Source: JAMXLO01 sp963799415 (GTDB lineage: Bacteria; Pseudomonadota; Alphaproteobacteria; Acetobacterales; Acetobacteraceae). From it: a DNA stretch of 64,000 nucleotides. Under the pieces are notes generated by a model. The model had not been told where the DNA came from, did no database searches, and saw only the letters and a program-made list of their open reading frames with translations. This document shows, in pieces, positions 43,844 to 52,510 of this stretch (position 1 is its first letter; every line of letters starts with the position of its first letter). The stretch is from NCBI GenBank assembly GCA_963799415.1, contig CAWCXI010000018.1, forward strand, positions 62,001 to 126,000, in the 5' to 3' direction. A program made the position numbers and the translations under genes.

Positions 43844-45518
43844 ATGTCCGACCGTATCCTCGTCACATCGGCGCTGCCGTACGTGAATGGTATCAAGCAC
43901 CTCGGCAACCTTGCGGGCTCCATTCTGCCCGCGGATGTCTACGCACGCTTCCAACGTCTGCGCGGACGCGACGTGCTGTTCGTCTGCGGCACCGACGAAC
44001 ACGGCACGCCCGCAGAGTTGGCCGCGCAACAAGCTGGATTACCGGTCGCCGACTATTGCGCGCGCCAGCATGCGGCACAGGCAGATATCTATCGCCGGCT
44101 TCACATCTCGTTCGATCACTTCGGCCGCTCGTCATCGCTGGCGAACCACGCGCTGACCCAGCAACTGTTTCTGCGCCTGGAGGCGAACGGCTTCATCGAG
44201 GAGCGCGTGCTCCGCCAACTCTGGTCACGCGCCGACGACCGCTTCCTGCCCGACCGCTACGTCGTCGGGACCTGCCCGCACTGCGGCGATCCTTCGGCGC
44301 GTGGCGACCAATGCGACAGTTGCGGGACTCTGCTCGATCCGGCGGAATTGATCACGCCGCGCTCGGCGTTGTCGGGCTCGACCGCGCTGGAGGCCCGCGC
44401 GACCCGCCACCTGTTCCTGCTGCAGTCAAAGTTGACCGATCATCTGCGCCGCTGGCTGGACACGAAGACCGATTGGGATCCGCTGGTGCTGTCGCTGGCG
44501 CGCGGGCTGCTCGACCAGGGCCTGCAGGACCGCTGCATCACGCGCGATCTCGCCTGGGGTGTGCCGGTGCCGAAGCCCGGCTGGGATGGCAAGGTGTTCT
44601 ATGTCTGGTTCGACGCGCCGATCGCCTATGCGGCGCTGACGCAGGAATGGGCGGCGGCCGCGCCTGGCAGGGACTGGCGGGACTGGTGGCGAACCGGATC
44701 GGGAACACGACTCGTGCAGTTTCTCGGCAAGGACAACGTCGCATTCCACGCGCTGACATTTCCCGCGACGATCATAGGATCCGGTGCCGATATCCGCCTG
44801 GTGGACCGCATCAAGGGGTTTTCCTGGCTGACCTGGGGCGAGGGAAAATTCTCCACCAGTCGTGGCCGCGGCATCTTTCTCGACAGCGCGCTAGACGAAC
44901 TGCCACCAGACCGGTGGCGCTGGTGGCTGACGGCGAACGCCCCGGAGGCCTCCGACACGCGGTTCACACCTGCCCTGTTCGCGACGGGCTGCAATGCGGA
45001 CCTGGCCGACGGTCTCGGCAACCTCACGCGTCGCGTGCTGTCGTTGTCGCCACGCGATTTGACGGACGCGTGCCGGAGCAAGGCGAACCCGGCGAGGCGG
45101 AAGCGCGCCTGGCACTCGAGGCCGACGCCATCATCACGGTCTGCGCCGAACATTTTGAGGCGATCCGGTTACGGCGGACCTGCGAGAGCCTGCGGGCGCT
45201 GTGGTCACTCTGCGACCGTTATTTCGCGGCGGAGGCGCCGTGGGCGACGATTGGGACTGACGAGGACCGGGCGGCCTGCATCGTGCGTACCGCGACCAAC
45301 CTGTTGCGATTGGCGGCCGTCATCGCATCCCCGTCCTGCCGCACACCTATGAGCGGATCACGGGGGCGCTGGGCGGCGCGACTTCGCATTCGTGGCCGGC
45401 AAGCGCTGCCGAGTGGTTGCGCACACCGGGCGGTTCGCCTTGCAGTTTACCGGATCTGCTGTTTCCACGTTTGCCGCCGGAATGGACTTCGGATGTCGCG
45501 TCGCGCTACGGCCCATGA
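43844..45518 (+). CDS. metG: Methionine-tRNA ligase (two frameshifts)
   Basis: A class I aminoacyl-tRNA synthetase of about 558 residues if repaired. GIKHLGN is the HIGH-type motif, CPHCGDPSARGDQCDSCG the zinc knuckle of MetRS, and GKFSTSRGRG corresponds to KMSKS. Around 45055 the frame changes (LTRRVLS to ATRFDGRVPE) and again near 45330 in a C run (LRLAAVIASP to LPHTYERITGALGG); both are missing single bases. All three parts are well conserved and the last ends in a normal stop. As an essential enzyme it is unlikely to be a pseudogene unless another copy exists. Confidence 0.82.
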
Positions 45519-45609
45519 GAAGTGAGCAGCGCGCCGTCAATATGTTCTTGCATCATTTTAACAAATTGGTGGATAGATCGGCTCCAAGTGCAGTCTTTAC
45601 CTAGGGCGC

Positions 45610-46152
45610 ATGCGTCGTTCGGCATCTTTTTCGGCTCCGCTCCTGATCCTCCTTGGTTTGCTGTCCGCCTGCGCCTCTGGAGGTTCCCGGGCCGGGGACT
45701 ATGTCGGCGGCTCTGTCCCGCTGGACTGCGCACCGTTTGCGCGCGCACTCAGCGGCATACGCCTTTCCGGCGCGGCGGCCGACTGGTGGCGGCAAGCGGA
45801 TGGACGCTACGCTCGCGGCACCAGCCCGGCGGTCGGCAGCGTGCTCGTGCTTCGCCGCTCCGGCCGCGTGCCGAGTGGTCATGTCGCCGTGGTGTCGCAG
45901 GTAGTAGGCAGGCGCCAGATCCTGGTGACCCAGGCGAACTGGGTGCACCACCGTGTCAGCGAGGATCAGCCGGTGATTGACGTCTCGGCTGAAAACGACT
46001 GGTCGATGGTGCGCGTCTGGTGGCCGCCGACCGACGAGATGGGCATCACCGAATATCCAGCCTACGGCTTTATCCTTGCCGATCGGCCGGCGTCACACGA
46101 CCAGCTCATCGCGGCGACGCCACGGGCGATCCGCGTGGCGTCGCGCGATTGA
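45610..46152 (+). CDS. CHAP-domain lipoprotein, probable peptidoglycan hydrolase/amidase
   Basis: A 180-residue lipoprotein (lipobox LLSAC) with a CHAP (NlpC/P60-like) domain. The catalytic Cys is in VPLDCAPFARALSG and the His in VPSGHVAVVSQV, with a Glu/Asn-type residue near TQANWVHH. Such proteins cut peptidoglycan stem peptides or amides. The gene is convergent with gcrA, 22 bases apart. It was placed after metG by 91 bases and has its own upstream region. Confidence 0.82.
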   Translation: MRRSASFSAPLLILLGLLSACASGGSRAGDYVGGSVPLDCAPFARALSGIRLSGAAADWWRQADGRYARGTSPAVGSVLVLRRSGRVPSGHVAVVSQVVGRRQILVTQANWVHHRVSEDQPVIDVSAENDWSMVRVWWPPTDEMGITEYPAYGFILADRPASHDQLIAATPRAIRVASRD

Positions 46153-46174
46153 CAGGCCCGAAGGGCGAGATCCG

Positions 46175-46690
46175 TCAGGCCGCGTCTTCGCGACGGTCAC
46201 GTACCTTCACATACGCCAGCTTCGCGTGGTCAGCGCAGTATGGTTTGCCCGGTTCCGAGGCCTCGTCGCAGAACCGGAAGCTCCGCGTGCCGGGCTCGCC
46301 GAGTGGCCAGCAGCAGGTGACTATGCGGCCGTACGGGCGCGGCGCCGGTGGTGCCACGCGGATCGGCGGCGGCACCGAGATCGGTTTCGGCGCCAAAACT
46401 GCCATGTGCGGCAACATCGAGTGCCCACTGCCTGTGGCAGCGATCGGCCCGGTACTGGACAACGGCGGCAGCGTCGGGCCGGCCACCCGACGCGGGGCGG
46501 ACCGCCTTGGCGCTCCTCCGCCGGAGCCGTCGCGGCGGATCGGCGAAGGTCGCGCCGGCAGATCCAGCCGATGCGCCTTGCCGACCACCGCATTTTTCGA
46601 AACACCCAACCGCCGGCCTATCTCGGCGGTCGACAGCCCCTCATCCCAAAGTGTCCGCAGCCGGACAATCGTCTCTTCGGCCCACTCCAT
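46175..46690 (-). CDS. gcrA: GcrA cell cycle regulator
   Basis: A 171-residue GcrA homologue. The N-terminal helix-turn-helix reads EWAEETIVRLRTLWDEGLST followed by EIGRRLGVSKNAVVGKAHRL; a Pro-rich linker comes next, and the C-terminal CCWPLGEPG and FCDEAS-CADH region matches the sigma-binding part. GcrA acts with sigma-70 at promoters methylated by CcrM at GANTC sites and drives S-phase genes in Caulobacter. The start at MEWAEE follows GGGGGAA; ten extra codons upstream are not conserved. It is a good marker for Alphaproteobacteria. Confidence 0.92.
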   Translation of the reverse strand: MEWAEETIVRLRTLWDEGLSTAEIGRRLGVSKNAVVGKAHRLDLPARPSPIRRDGSGGGAPRRSAPRRVAGPTLPPLSSTGPIAATGSGHSMLPHMAVLAPKPISVPPPIRVAPPAPRPYGRIVTCCWPLGEPGTRSFRFCDEASEPGKPYCADHAKLAYVKVRDRREDAA

Positions 46691-46769
46691 CTCGTGGTTC
46701 CCCCGACGGTGCAACCACAAGATACGGTAAGCCTCTGGAGGCCGGGGTCAACAACTCATTGCCGGGCAG

Positions 46770-46785
46770 CCACAAAAAGTTGTGG
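46770..46785. terminator. Small hairpins between tatA and gcrA
   Basis: CCACAA-AAAG-TTGTGG (46770-46785) and CCCCAA-CCCC-TTGGGG (46802-46817) are perfect short stems in the 251-base gap between two genes on the same strand. Either could terminate tatA transcription or shape the gcrA 5' leader. No T-run is present. Confidence 0.35.
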
Positions 46786-46941
46786 AAAACCGGTTCGCCG
46801 ACCCCAACCCCTTGGGGAACGCGCTCGGAATTAGGCAACGCTGTGAAAAAACCGGATCATCTGGAGTGAGGCACCTGCCTCTCCGCGGCATAGCTTGATA
46901 CGGCTGTGCCAGACTTGGCGCAGTTGTCTCCCAGCAAGCCC

Positions 46942-47187
46942 TTAGCGCGCGGCGGTATGCTCGCGGCTGCTCGCGGCGTTGGTCTGGCCGCCTGGCCCGG
47001 CAATCGTGCTGGTCGGCTTGTCTTCGCTCGCCTCCATGGAGGCATCGTCGGGCTCGGCCATATTCTTCTTGAAGGACTTGATGCCCTTGGCGAAGTCGCC
47101 CATCAGGCTGCTGACCTTGCCGCCGCCGAACAGCAGCAACACAACCAGCAGCACCACCATCCAATGCCAGATGCTGAAGCTACCCAT
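46942..47187 (-). CDS. tatA: Sec-independent protein translocase TatA
   Basis: An 81-residue TatA/E. One N-terminal helix (IWHWMVVLLVVLLLFG) is followed by the amphipathic helix LMGDFAKGIKSFKKNM and an acidic, disordered tail. The phrase GGGKVSSLMGDFAKGI with the hinge Gly-Gly is typical. It forms the pore of the twin-arginine system. GGAGG precedes the ATG. tatB and tatC are not adjacent, which is unusual but seen where tatA is separate. It is divergent from cspA across a 336-base gap. Confidence 0.93.
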   Translation of the reverse strand: MGSFSIWHWMVVLLVVLLLFGGGKVSSLMGDFAKGIKSFKKNMAEPDDASMEASEDKPTSTIAGPGGQTNAASSREHTAAR

Positions 47188-47523
47188 AATTCCTCCAAGG
47201 ACACGCGGCACTTTACCGGCGCCGGCGCCGGTTCCCGCCGAGCACGACATGGCGCGGTGGAGAAGCGGATGCAAGCGGATTCCCAGTGCCGCCGCAGCCT
47301 GCCGGTTTCTGACGCTTGGATCACAGGATTGATTGCGAGGAAAGGTAGGGCCGCGTATCGTCGCCGCCGGCGAGGCAATACCGCTTGCTCGGTAACCATA
47401 AGGCGGTGGCCTTGCCACAGGGGCGGGAGCGTCGCGGAGCATCTGTTGCGCTCCTGTACAATTGGGCGTCCGTTCCCCGCAGTGCGGGGGCGGTAAGTCC
47501 GCAGGCAGAAAGGCAACGCGTCG
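47188..47523. other. Divergent promoter region between tatA and cspA
   Basis: No gene is supported here. The cspA side has two adjacent hairpins (CCCCGC-AGT-GCGGGG at 47475-47489 and GCGG-TAAGT-CCGC at 47490-47502) within 50 bases of the ATG, and a TACAAT box at 47457-47462 without a convincing -35. Structured leaders are common for cold-shock mRNAs and may sense temperature. Confidence 0.45.
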
Positions 47524-47733
47524 ATGCCCAAGGGCACCGTTAAGTGGTTCAATCCCACCAAAGGCTACGGCTTCATCGCTCCTGACACGGGCGGGAAGGA
47601 CGTCTTCGTGCATATCAGTGCCGTGCAGAAGGCTGGCTTCAGGAGCTTGAGCGAGGGCCAGAAGGTCGACTTCGAAGTCGAGCAGCAGCAGAACGGCCGC
47701 ACCGCCGCCGTTAATCTGTCGCAGTCCGACTAG
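47524..47733 (+). CDS. cspA: Cold-shock protein, CspA family
   Basis: A 69-residue OB-fold RNA/DNA chaperone. It begins MPKGTVKWFNPTKGYGFIAP with RNP1 KGYGFI, followed by RNP2 VFVHISAV. It binds single strands and melts mRNA structure in cold or stress. Length fits the family (67-74). AGAAAGG precedes the ATG at about ten bases. A hairpin downstream probably ends transcription. The neighbours (TatA, protease-like gene) do not form an operon with it. Confidence 0.95.
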   Translation: MPKGTVKWFNPTKGYGFIAPDTGGKDVFVHISAVQKAGFRSLSEGQKVDFEVEQQQNGRTAAVNLSQSD

Positions 47734-47750
47734 GGCTCTGACGACGGCTT

Positions 47751-47779
47751 GGCGGACCCCTGATCACGGGGTTCCGTCC
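47751..47779 (+). terminator. Hairpin after cspA
   Basis: CGGACCCC and GGGGTTCCG flank TGATCAC, giving an eight-base-pair stem with one bulged base, 20 bases after the cspA stop. It is a probable terminator without a T-run. Confidence 0.5.
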
Positions 47780-47873
47780 GGCCGATAACACATCGAACAC
47801 AACCCGCCGCGCCTTGCCGCCGGCGGACGGTTCATGCTGTACGCGTCGGCAAGCACACAGGAGGGGAAAACGC

Positions 47874-48518
47874 GTGGCCTGGTTCACTCGATTGACCAGA
47901 TTTGGCGACGTCCATCTCGTCTATGGACAAGAGGCCGGGATGTCATGCGGGATCGCCAGCGTGATGATGTGCGTATTCAAGCTGAACAAGCTGACCCCTG
48001 GCGCGACCGCGGTCACCGTCGAGAAGGACATCTACCAGAAGTATTCGGCGGTGATGGGTTCGGCCTATGCGCCGGAGGCCACGGGTACCTACCCCAACCA
48101 CCTCGCCACCGTGATGAACAGCATCACCTCGGGCACGTGGCGCTGGCACACCTATGCGCCGACGGACGTGCCGCAGAAGCTGATCGACAAGATCGGAACA
48201 ACCTCGGGCTTTGGCGCGATCGTCAATGTGGAACCGGTGATCCTTGGGGTGGACTGGGACGTCGGCGGTGCCCATTGGGTCGTCGTGGACACGATCCGCG
48301 ACATGTTCGGCCAGCACCACGCCACGATCTGCGATCCGTGGGACGCCAATGTGCACGTCCAGACATTCAAGGTCGGCGACCCGTTCCGCTACGACGCGAC
48401 GACCGGCGGATTCATGATGAATTTCAGTGGAACCAAGCCCAGAGGCGATACTGCGCCCTATCAGGGAGTGTCGGCGAAGGGACAGGTCAAGACCTGGGGC
48501 ATGATCTGTCGCGACTGA
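47874..48518 (+). CDS. Papain-fold cysteine protease-like protein (C39/AvrRpt2-like)
   Basis: A 214-residue protein with a Cys-His-Asp/Asn pattern: GQEAGMSCGIASVMM (nucleophile Cys about residue 25), GGAHWVVVDTI (His) and CDPWDANVH (Asp/Asn) in the C-terminal third. This fits papain-like C39/C70 domains, used in bacteriocin export proteases, effector proteases and cysteine-peptidase toxins. No signal peptide is seen, and no bacteriocin or secretion genes are next to it. The GTG start has AGGAGGGG seven bases upstream. It is followed by two lipid-type methyltransferase genes; a joint role is not supported. Confidence 0.65.
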   Translation: MAWFTRLTRFGDVHLVYGQEAGMSCGIASVMMCVFKLNKLTPGATAVTVEKDIYQKYSAVMGSAYAPEATGTYPNHLATVMNSITSGTWRWHTYAPTDVPQKLIDKIGTTSGFGAIVNVEPVILGVDWDVGGAHWVVVDTIRDMFGQHHATICDPWDANVHVQTFKVGDPFRYDATTGGFMMNFSGTKPRGDTAPYQGVSAKGQVKTWGMICRD

Positions 48519-48537
48519 CGCGCGCGGGGCCAGACGC

Positions 48538-49125
48538 GTGAGGCGCGCAGGCTCGTTGTTCCTCCGGCAGTTTGTGCGCTCGCCGCGGACCGTCGGGGCC
48601 GTTCTGCCAAGTTCAGCGGCACTTGCCCGGGCCATGCTGGCGCCAATCGATTTCGCCTCGGCGCGGACGATCGTAGAGTTTGGGCCAGGGACCGGCGCCT
48701 TCACGCGCGAGATCGCAGCGAGACTGGCGCCTGGCTGCCGCTACCTCGGCATCGAGCTCAACCAGACATTTGTGCGTGAACTGGCAGCGGAATTCCTGCG
48801 GCTGACTTTCGTCCAGGGCAGTGTGGCCGATCTGGAGCAGATTCTCGACGCCCAGGGCATTCGCGAAATTGACGCGATTGTGTGCGGGCTGCCCTGGGCG
48901 TCGCTGCCGATATCGCTGCAGGACAAGGTGTTCGCCGCCATTGATCGCGCGCTTGTGCCCTGCGGCGCCTTCGTGACGTTTGGCTACCTGCAAAGCCTTG
49001 TCCTGCCCGGCGCGTGGGCTCTGCGCCGGCGACTGCGCCAAAATTTCGCCGAAGTCAGCCACTCTTCCGTGGTCTGGAGGAACGTCCCGCCCGCCTTCGC
49101 GTATATCTGCCGAAAACGGCGATGA
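48538..49125 (+). CDS. Phospholipid/rRNA-like N-methyltransferase (PmtA-like)
   Basis: A 195-residue class I methyltransferase. The N-terminal FLRQFVRSPRTVGAVLPSS is typical of the phospholipid methyltransferase subgroup related to KsgA/Dim1, followed by motif I VEFGPGTGAFT and AIVCGLPWASLP (motif IV NPPY-like). Members in this group methylate phosphatidylethanolamine or its derivatives. The GTG start is inside a 20-base gap after the protease-like gene with no clear ribosome-binding site. It stands just upstream of a second lipid methyltransferase gene on the same strand. Confidence 0.75.
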   Translation: MRRAGSLFLRQFVRSPRTVGAVLPSSAALARAMLAPIDFASARTIVEFGPGTGAFTREIAARLAPGCRYLGIELNQTFVRELAAEFLRLTFVQGSVADLEQILDAQGIREIDAIVCGLPWASLPISLQDKVFAAIDRALVPCGAFVTFGYLQSLVLPGAWALRRRLRQNFAEVSHSSVVWRNVPPAFAYICRKRR

Positions 49126-49240
49126 CCCCGCCGGTAGGGGCATGGTGGGCATCTGCGCGGGAACGGGTTACAAGTCGGTAACGCCAAACGAATCGGCCCC
49201 GCCCTGCTACCCGCACGGTCACGGGAGGACATCAATCGAC

Positions 49241-49897
49241 ATGAGTGGTTTTCTGGATCGCCGCCCCCGCCCGGGGGCAGCCATGGACGCCGAGGCTGTG
49301 CGCGCCGCATACCGGCGATGGGCCGGCGTCTATGACGCGGTGTTCGGCGGCATCTGCCTGTTGGCACGTCGGCGAGCCGTGGCGCTGGTGAACCGGCTCC
49401 CGGGCCGCGACGTGTTGGAGGTGGGCGTCGGTACCGGCCTTGCCCTACCCTACTATGCGGCCGATCGTCGAATAACCGGCATAGACCTCTCTGCCGAGAT
49501 GCTGGCTCAAGCCCGCAAGCGCGTCGCCGACCGCGAGATCGCCAACGTGGCGAGCTTGCACGAGATGGACGCTGAAGCGACCGACTTCCCGGACGCCTCG
49601 TTCGACATCGCAGTGGCGATGTTCGTCGCATCGGTGGTGCCACATCCGCGGGCATTGTTGGCGGAAATGCGCCGTCTGGTGCGCCCGGGCGGCAACATCC
49701 TGTTCGTCGGCCATTTCGCGGCCGACAAGGGACCGCTGTGGTGGATCGAGCGCGCGATGGCTCCAGCGTCACGTGCGCTCGGCTGGCATCCCGACTTCGC
49801 AGTGGAGGCGCTATTCACGCCCGAGGACCTGCCGCATATCACGACCACGCCCGTGCCGCCTGCCGGTATCTTCAAGCTGGTCAGGCTGGCAGCGTGA
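49241..49897 (+). CDS. pmtA: Phosphatidylethanolamine N-methyltransferase (PmtA, Rhodobacter type)
   Basis: A 218-residue methyltransferase resembling Rhodobacter PmtA. It has AYRRWAGVYDAVFGGICLLA before motif I (DVLEVGVGTGLALPYY), IDLSAEMLAQARKRV, and the motif GGNILFVGHF. It would convert PE stepwise to phosphatidylcholine with SAM and release SAH, the same signal sensed by SahR-type regulators. GGGAGG precedes the ATG by 11 bases. A later internal Met is possible. It lies 133 bases before the oxidase operon with its own upstream region. Confidence 0.82.
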   Translation: MSGFLDRRPRPGAAMDAEAVRAAYRRWAGVYDAVFGGICLLARRRAVALVNRLPGRDVLEVGVGTGLALPYYAADRRITGIDLSAEMLAQARKRVADREIANVASLHEMDAEATDFPDASFDIAVAMFVASVVPHPRALLAEMRRLVRPGGNILFVGHFAADKGPLWWIERAMAPASRALGWHPDFAVEALFTPEDLPHITTTPVPPAGIFKLVRLAA

Positions 49898-50030
49898 GTT
49901 CTGGCAACGCCCGGGCCAATGAAGGTCCGCCGCGAAGCCTGCCCTCCCTTGATCTGACGCACGCGGTCCGGTAGGCCACGCTGTTGAGAGAGCCGGCCCG
50001 GGATGGGTCCGGATGGGGGACCGAGGCGGG

Positions 50031-50885
50031 ATGATTCGGTTGGTGTCGCGCTACCGGCAAGCGCTCGCTGCGCTGCTGTTTCTTGTTGTCGCCCCGGGTG
50101 GCGCCGCGCTGGCCCAGGCGATCGGTGCGCCGCGCCCGTGGGAAATGAACATGCAGCCAGCGTTCGGTCCGGTGAAGGCGCACCAGATCGCGCTGCACGA
50201 CCTCGTGCTGGTGATCATCACGATAATTACCCTGTTCGTCGCGGGCCTGCTGGCATGGGTGATGTGGCGCTACAATGCCCACCGCAATCCGGTGCCGACC
50301 CGTACCGCGCACAACACAGTGCTCGAGATCGCCTGGACCGTGATCCCGGTACTGATCCTCGTGGTGATGGCCATCCCGTCGTTCCGCCTAGTGTATTACG
50401 AGGACCGCACACGCGACGCCGAACTCACGATCAAGGTGACCGGGCATCAATGGTATTGGGAGTACACCTATCCCGATAACAACAATATCGACTTCTCCAG
50501 CTACATCATCCCCGACGACCAGTTGAAACCCGGCCAGCTCAGGCTGCTCACGGTGGACAACGATCTCGTCGTTCCGGTCGGCAAGAACATCAGGGTCCTG
50601 CAGACCAGCACCGACGTGATCCATAGCTGGTTCATTCCAGCACTTGGCGTGCAGCGCTATGCAATCCCCGGGCGCACGATCGAGACCTGGTTCAAGGTGG
50701 ACAGACCCGGCATCATCTATGGCCAGTGCAACCAGATCTGCGGCACCAACCACAGCCGCATGCCGATCGTGGTGCGCGCGGTGCCGGAAAAGGAATTCGA
50801 GGCCTGGGTCACCGAGGCGAAGACGAAGTTCTCGGACGCGGCGCCGGACACACAGCAGATTGTGACGGCAGAGGTTCGGCACTGA
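50031..50885 (+). CDS. coxB: Cytochrome c oxidase subunit II
   Basis: A 284-residue subunit with a signal peptide (ALAALLFLVVAPGGAALAQA), two transmembrane helices and a periplasmic cupredoxin domain. CuA ligands are H in VIHSWFIP and the GQCNQICGTNHSRM loop (two Cys, one Glu-like backbone, His and Met). It takes electrons from cytochrome c. First gene of the aa3-type operon; the next gene is 32 bases away. The ATG start at MIRLVSRYR is 6 codons inside the open frame and is preceded by GAGG. Confidence 0.95.
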   Translation: MIRLVSRYRQALAALLFLVVAPGGAALAQAIGAPRPWEMNMQPAFGPVKAHQIALHDLVLVIITIITLFVAGLLAWVMWRYNAHRNPVPTRTAHNTVLEIAWTVIPVLILVVMAIPSFRLVYYEDRTRDAELTIKVTGHQWYWEYTYPDNNNIDFSSYIIPDDQLKPGQLRLLTVDNDLVVPVGKNIRVLQTSTDVIHSWFIPALGVQRYAIPGRTIETWFKVDRPGIIYGQCNQICGTNHSRMPIVVRAVPEKEFEAWVTEAKTKFSDAAPDTQQIVTAEVRH

Positions 50886-50917
50886 CCTGGTCGGTCAGCG
50901 CCTGAAGGAGACGGACG

Positions 50918-52510
50918 ATGTCGGCAACCGCCCACGACCACGCTCACGATCATCACGATCACAAGCCCAGCTTCTTCATGCGCTGGCTGTGCAGCACAAA
51001 CCACAAGGACATCGGCACGCTCTATCTGTGCTTCGCGGTGGTCGGCGGCGTGGTGGGCGGCATCCTGTCCGAGATCATGCGCGCGCAGCTCAACTTCCCG
51101 GGCAACACGATTGTCACCTCCGGGCAGGAGTGGAACACGATCATCACGTCGCACGGCCTGCTGATGATCTTCTTCTCGGTCATGCCGGCGACATTCGGCG
51201 GCTTCGGCAACTGGTTCGTCCCGCTGATGATCGGCGCGCCGGACATGGCCTTCCCGCGCCTGAACAACATCAGCTTCTGGCTGCTGCCACCAGCGTTCCT
51301 GCTGATCGTCACCGGTTTGTTCCTGGGTGAGTCGGGGACTGGCTGGACGCTCTATCCACCGCTCTCGAACATCACCTACGAGCCGGGCATCGGCATGGAT
51401 TGCACGCTGTTCGCGCTGCATCTGGCAGGTATCAGCTCGCTGCTGGGCGCCATCAACTTCATCACCACCATCTTCAACATGCGCGCGCCCGGCATGACGC
51501 TGCACAAGATGCCGCTGTTCGTCTGGGGCGAATTGATCACGGCGTTCCTGCTGCTGTTGGCGATCCCTGTGCTCGCCGGTGCGATCACCATGCTGATCTG
51601 CGACCGCAACTTCGGCACCGCGTTCTTCGACCCGTCAGGCGGTGGCGACCCGGTGCTGTTCCAGCATCTGTTCTGGTTCTTCGGCCATCCCGAAGTTTAC
51701 ATCATGATCGTGCCGGGCTTCGGCATCGTCAGCCACGTGATCTCGACCTTCAGCCGCAAGCCGATCTTCGGCTATCTCGGCATGGCATACGCCATGGTTG
51801 CAATCGGCGTGATCGGCTTCGTGGTGTGGGCGCACCACATGTTCGTCTCGGGCATCGACGTCGACACGCGTGCCTATTTCATGGCGGCGACTTTGGTCAT
51901 CGCGGTGCCGACCGGGATCAAGATATTCTCCTGGATTGCCACTATGTGGGGCGGGTCGATCGAGCTTAAGACGCCGATGCTGTGGGCGATCGGCTTCATC
52001 TTCCTGTTCACTGTCGGTGGTGTCACCGGGGTTGTGCTGGCCAACGCCGGCATCGATCAGATCGTGCACAACACCTACTATGTGGTGGCGCATTTCCACT
52101 ACGTGCTGTCGCTGGCCGCGGTGTTCTCGATCTTTGCCGGCTTCTACTACTGGATCGGCAAGATGTCGGGCCATCAGTACCCGGAATTCTGGGGCAAGGT
52201 GCACTTCTGGCTGACCTTCATCGGCGTCAACCTGGCGTTCTTCCCGCAGCACTTCCTCGGCCTGTCGGGCATGCCGCGGCGCTATCCTGACTATCCCGCG
52301 GCATTCGCCGGCTGGAACTTCGTCTCCTCGATCGGCGCCTATATCAGTGGCGTCGCGCTGCTGGTGTTTCTGTACGTTGTCTATCGCACCTTCACCTCGA
52401 AGGAGCACGTAGCGGATAACTATTGGGGCGAGGGCGCCACGACGCTGGAGTGGACCGTGTCCTCTCCGCCACCGTTCCACACCTACGCGGAACTGCCGCG
52501 CATTCGCTGA
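50918..52510 (+). CDS. ctaD: Cytochrome c oxidase subunit I
   Basis: A 530-residue A-type haem-copper oxidase with twelve helices. Haem a, a3 and CuB ligands are all present: H in TSHGLLMIFF, HPEVYIMIVP (CuB His and cross-linked Tyr), AHHMF, and HNTYYVVAHFHYV. The D-channel region GGFGNWFVP is intact. It reduces O2 to water and pumps protons. The start is strengthened by GGAGA upstream. It overlaps ctaB as TGATG. The His-rich N-terminus (HDHAHDHHDH) is longer than in many relatives. Confidence 0.97.
   Translation: MSATAHDHAHDHHDHKPSFFMRWLCSTNHKDIGTLYLCFAVVGGVVGGILSEIMRAQLNFPGNTIVTSGQEWNTIITSHGLLMIFFSVMPATFGGFGNWFVPLMIGAPDMAFPRLNNISFWLLPPAFLLIVTGLFLGESGTGWTLYPPLSNITYEPGIGMDCTLFALHLAGISSLLGAINFITTIFNMRAPGMTLHKMPLFVWGELITAFLLLLAIPVLAGAITMLICDRNFGTAFFDPSGGGDPVLFQHLFWFFGHPEVYIMIVPGFGIVSHVISTFSRKPIFGYLGMAYAMVAIGVIGFVVWAHHMFVSGIDVDTRAYFMAATLVIAVPTGIKIFSWIATMWGGSIELKTPMLWAIGFIFLFTVGGVTGVVLANAGIDQIVHNTYYVVAHFHYVLSLAAVFSIFAGFYYWIGKMSGHQYPEFWGKVHFWLTFIGVNLAFFPQHFLGLSGMPRRYPDYPAAFAGWNFVSSIGAYISGVALLVFLYVVYRTFTSKEHVADNYWGEGATTLEWTVSSPPPFHTYAELPRIR

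Noticed and set aside
46770..46785. DnaA box-like TTGTGGAAAA near gcrA
   Set aside because: It differs from TTATCCACA at key positions and is explained by a small hairpin; no origin features are around.
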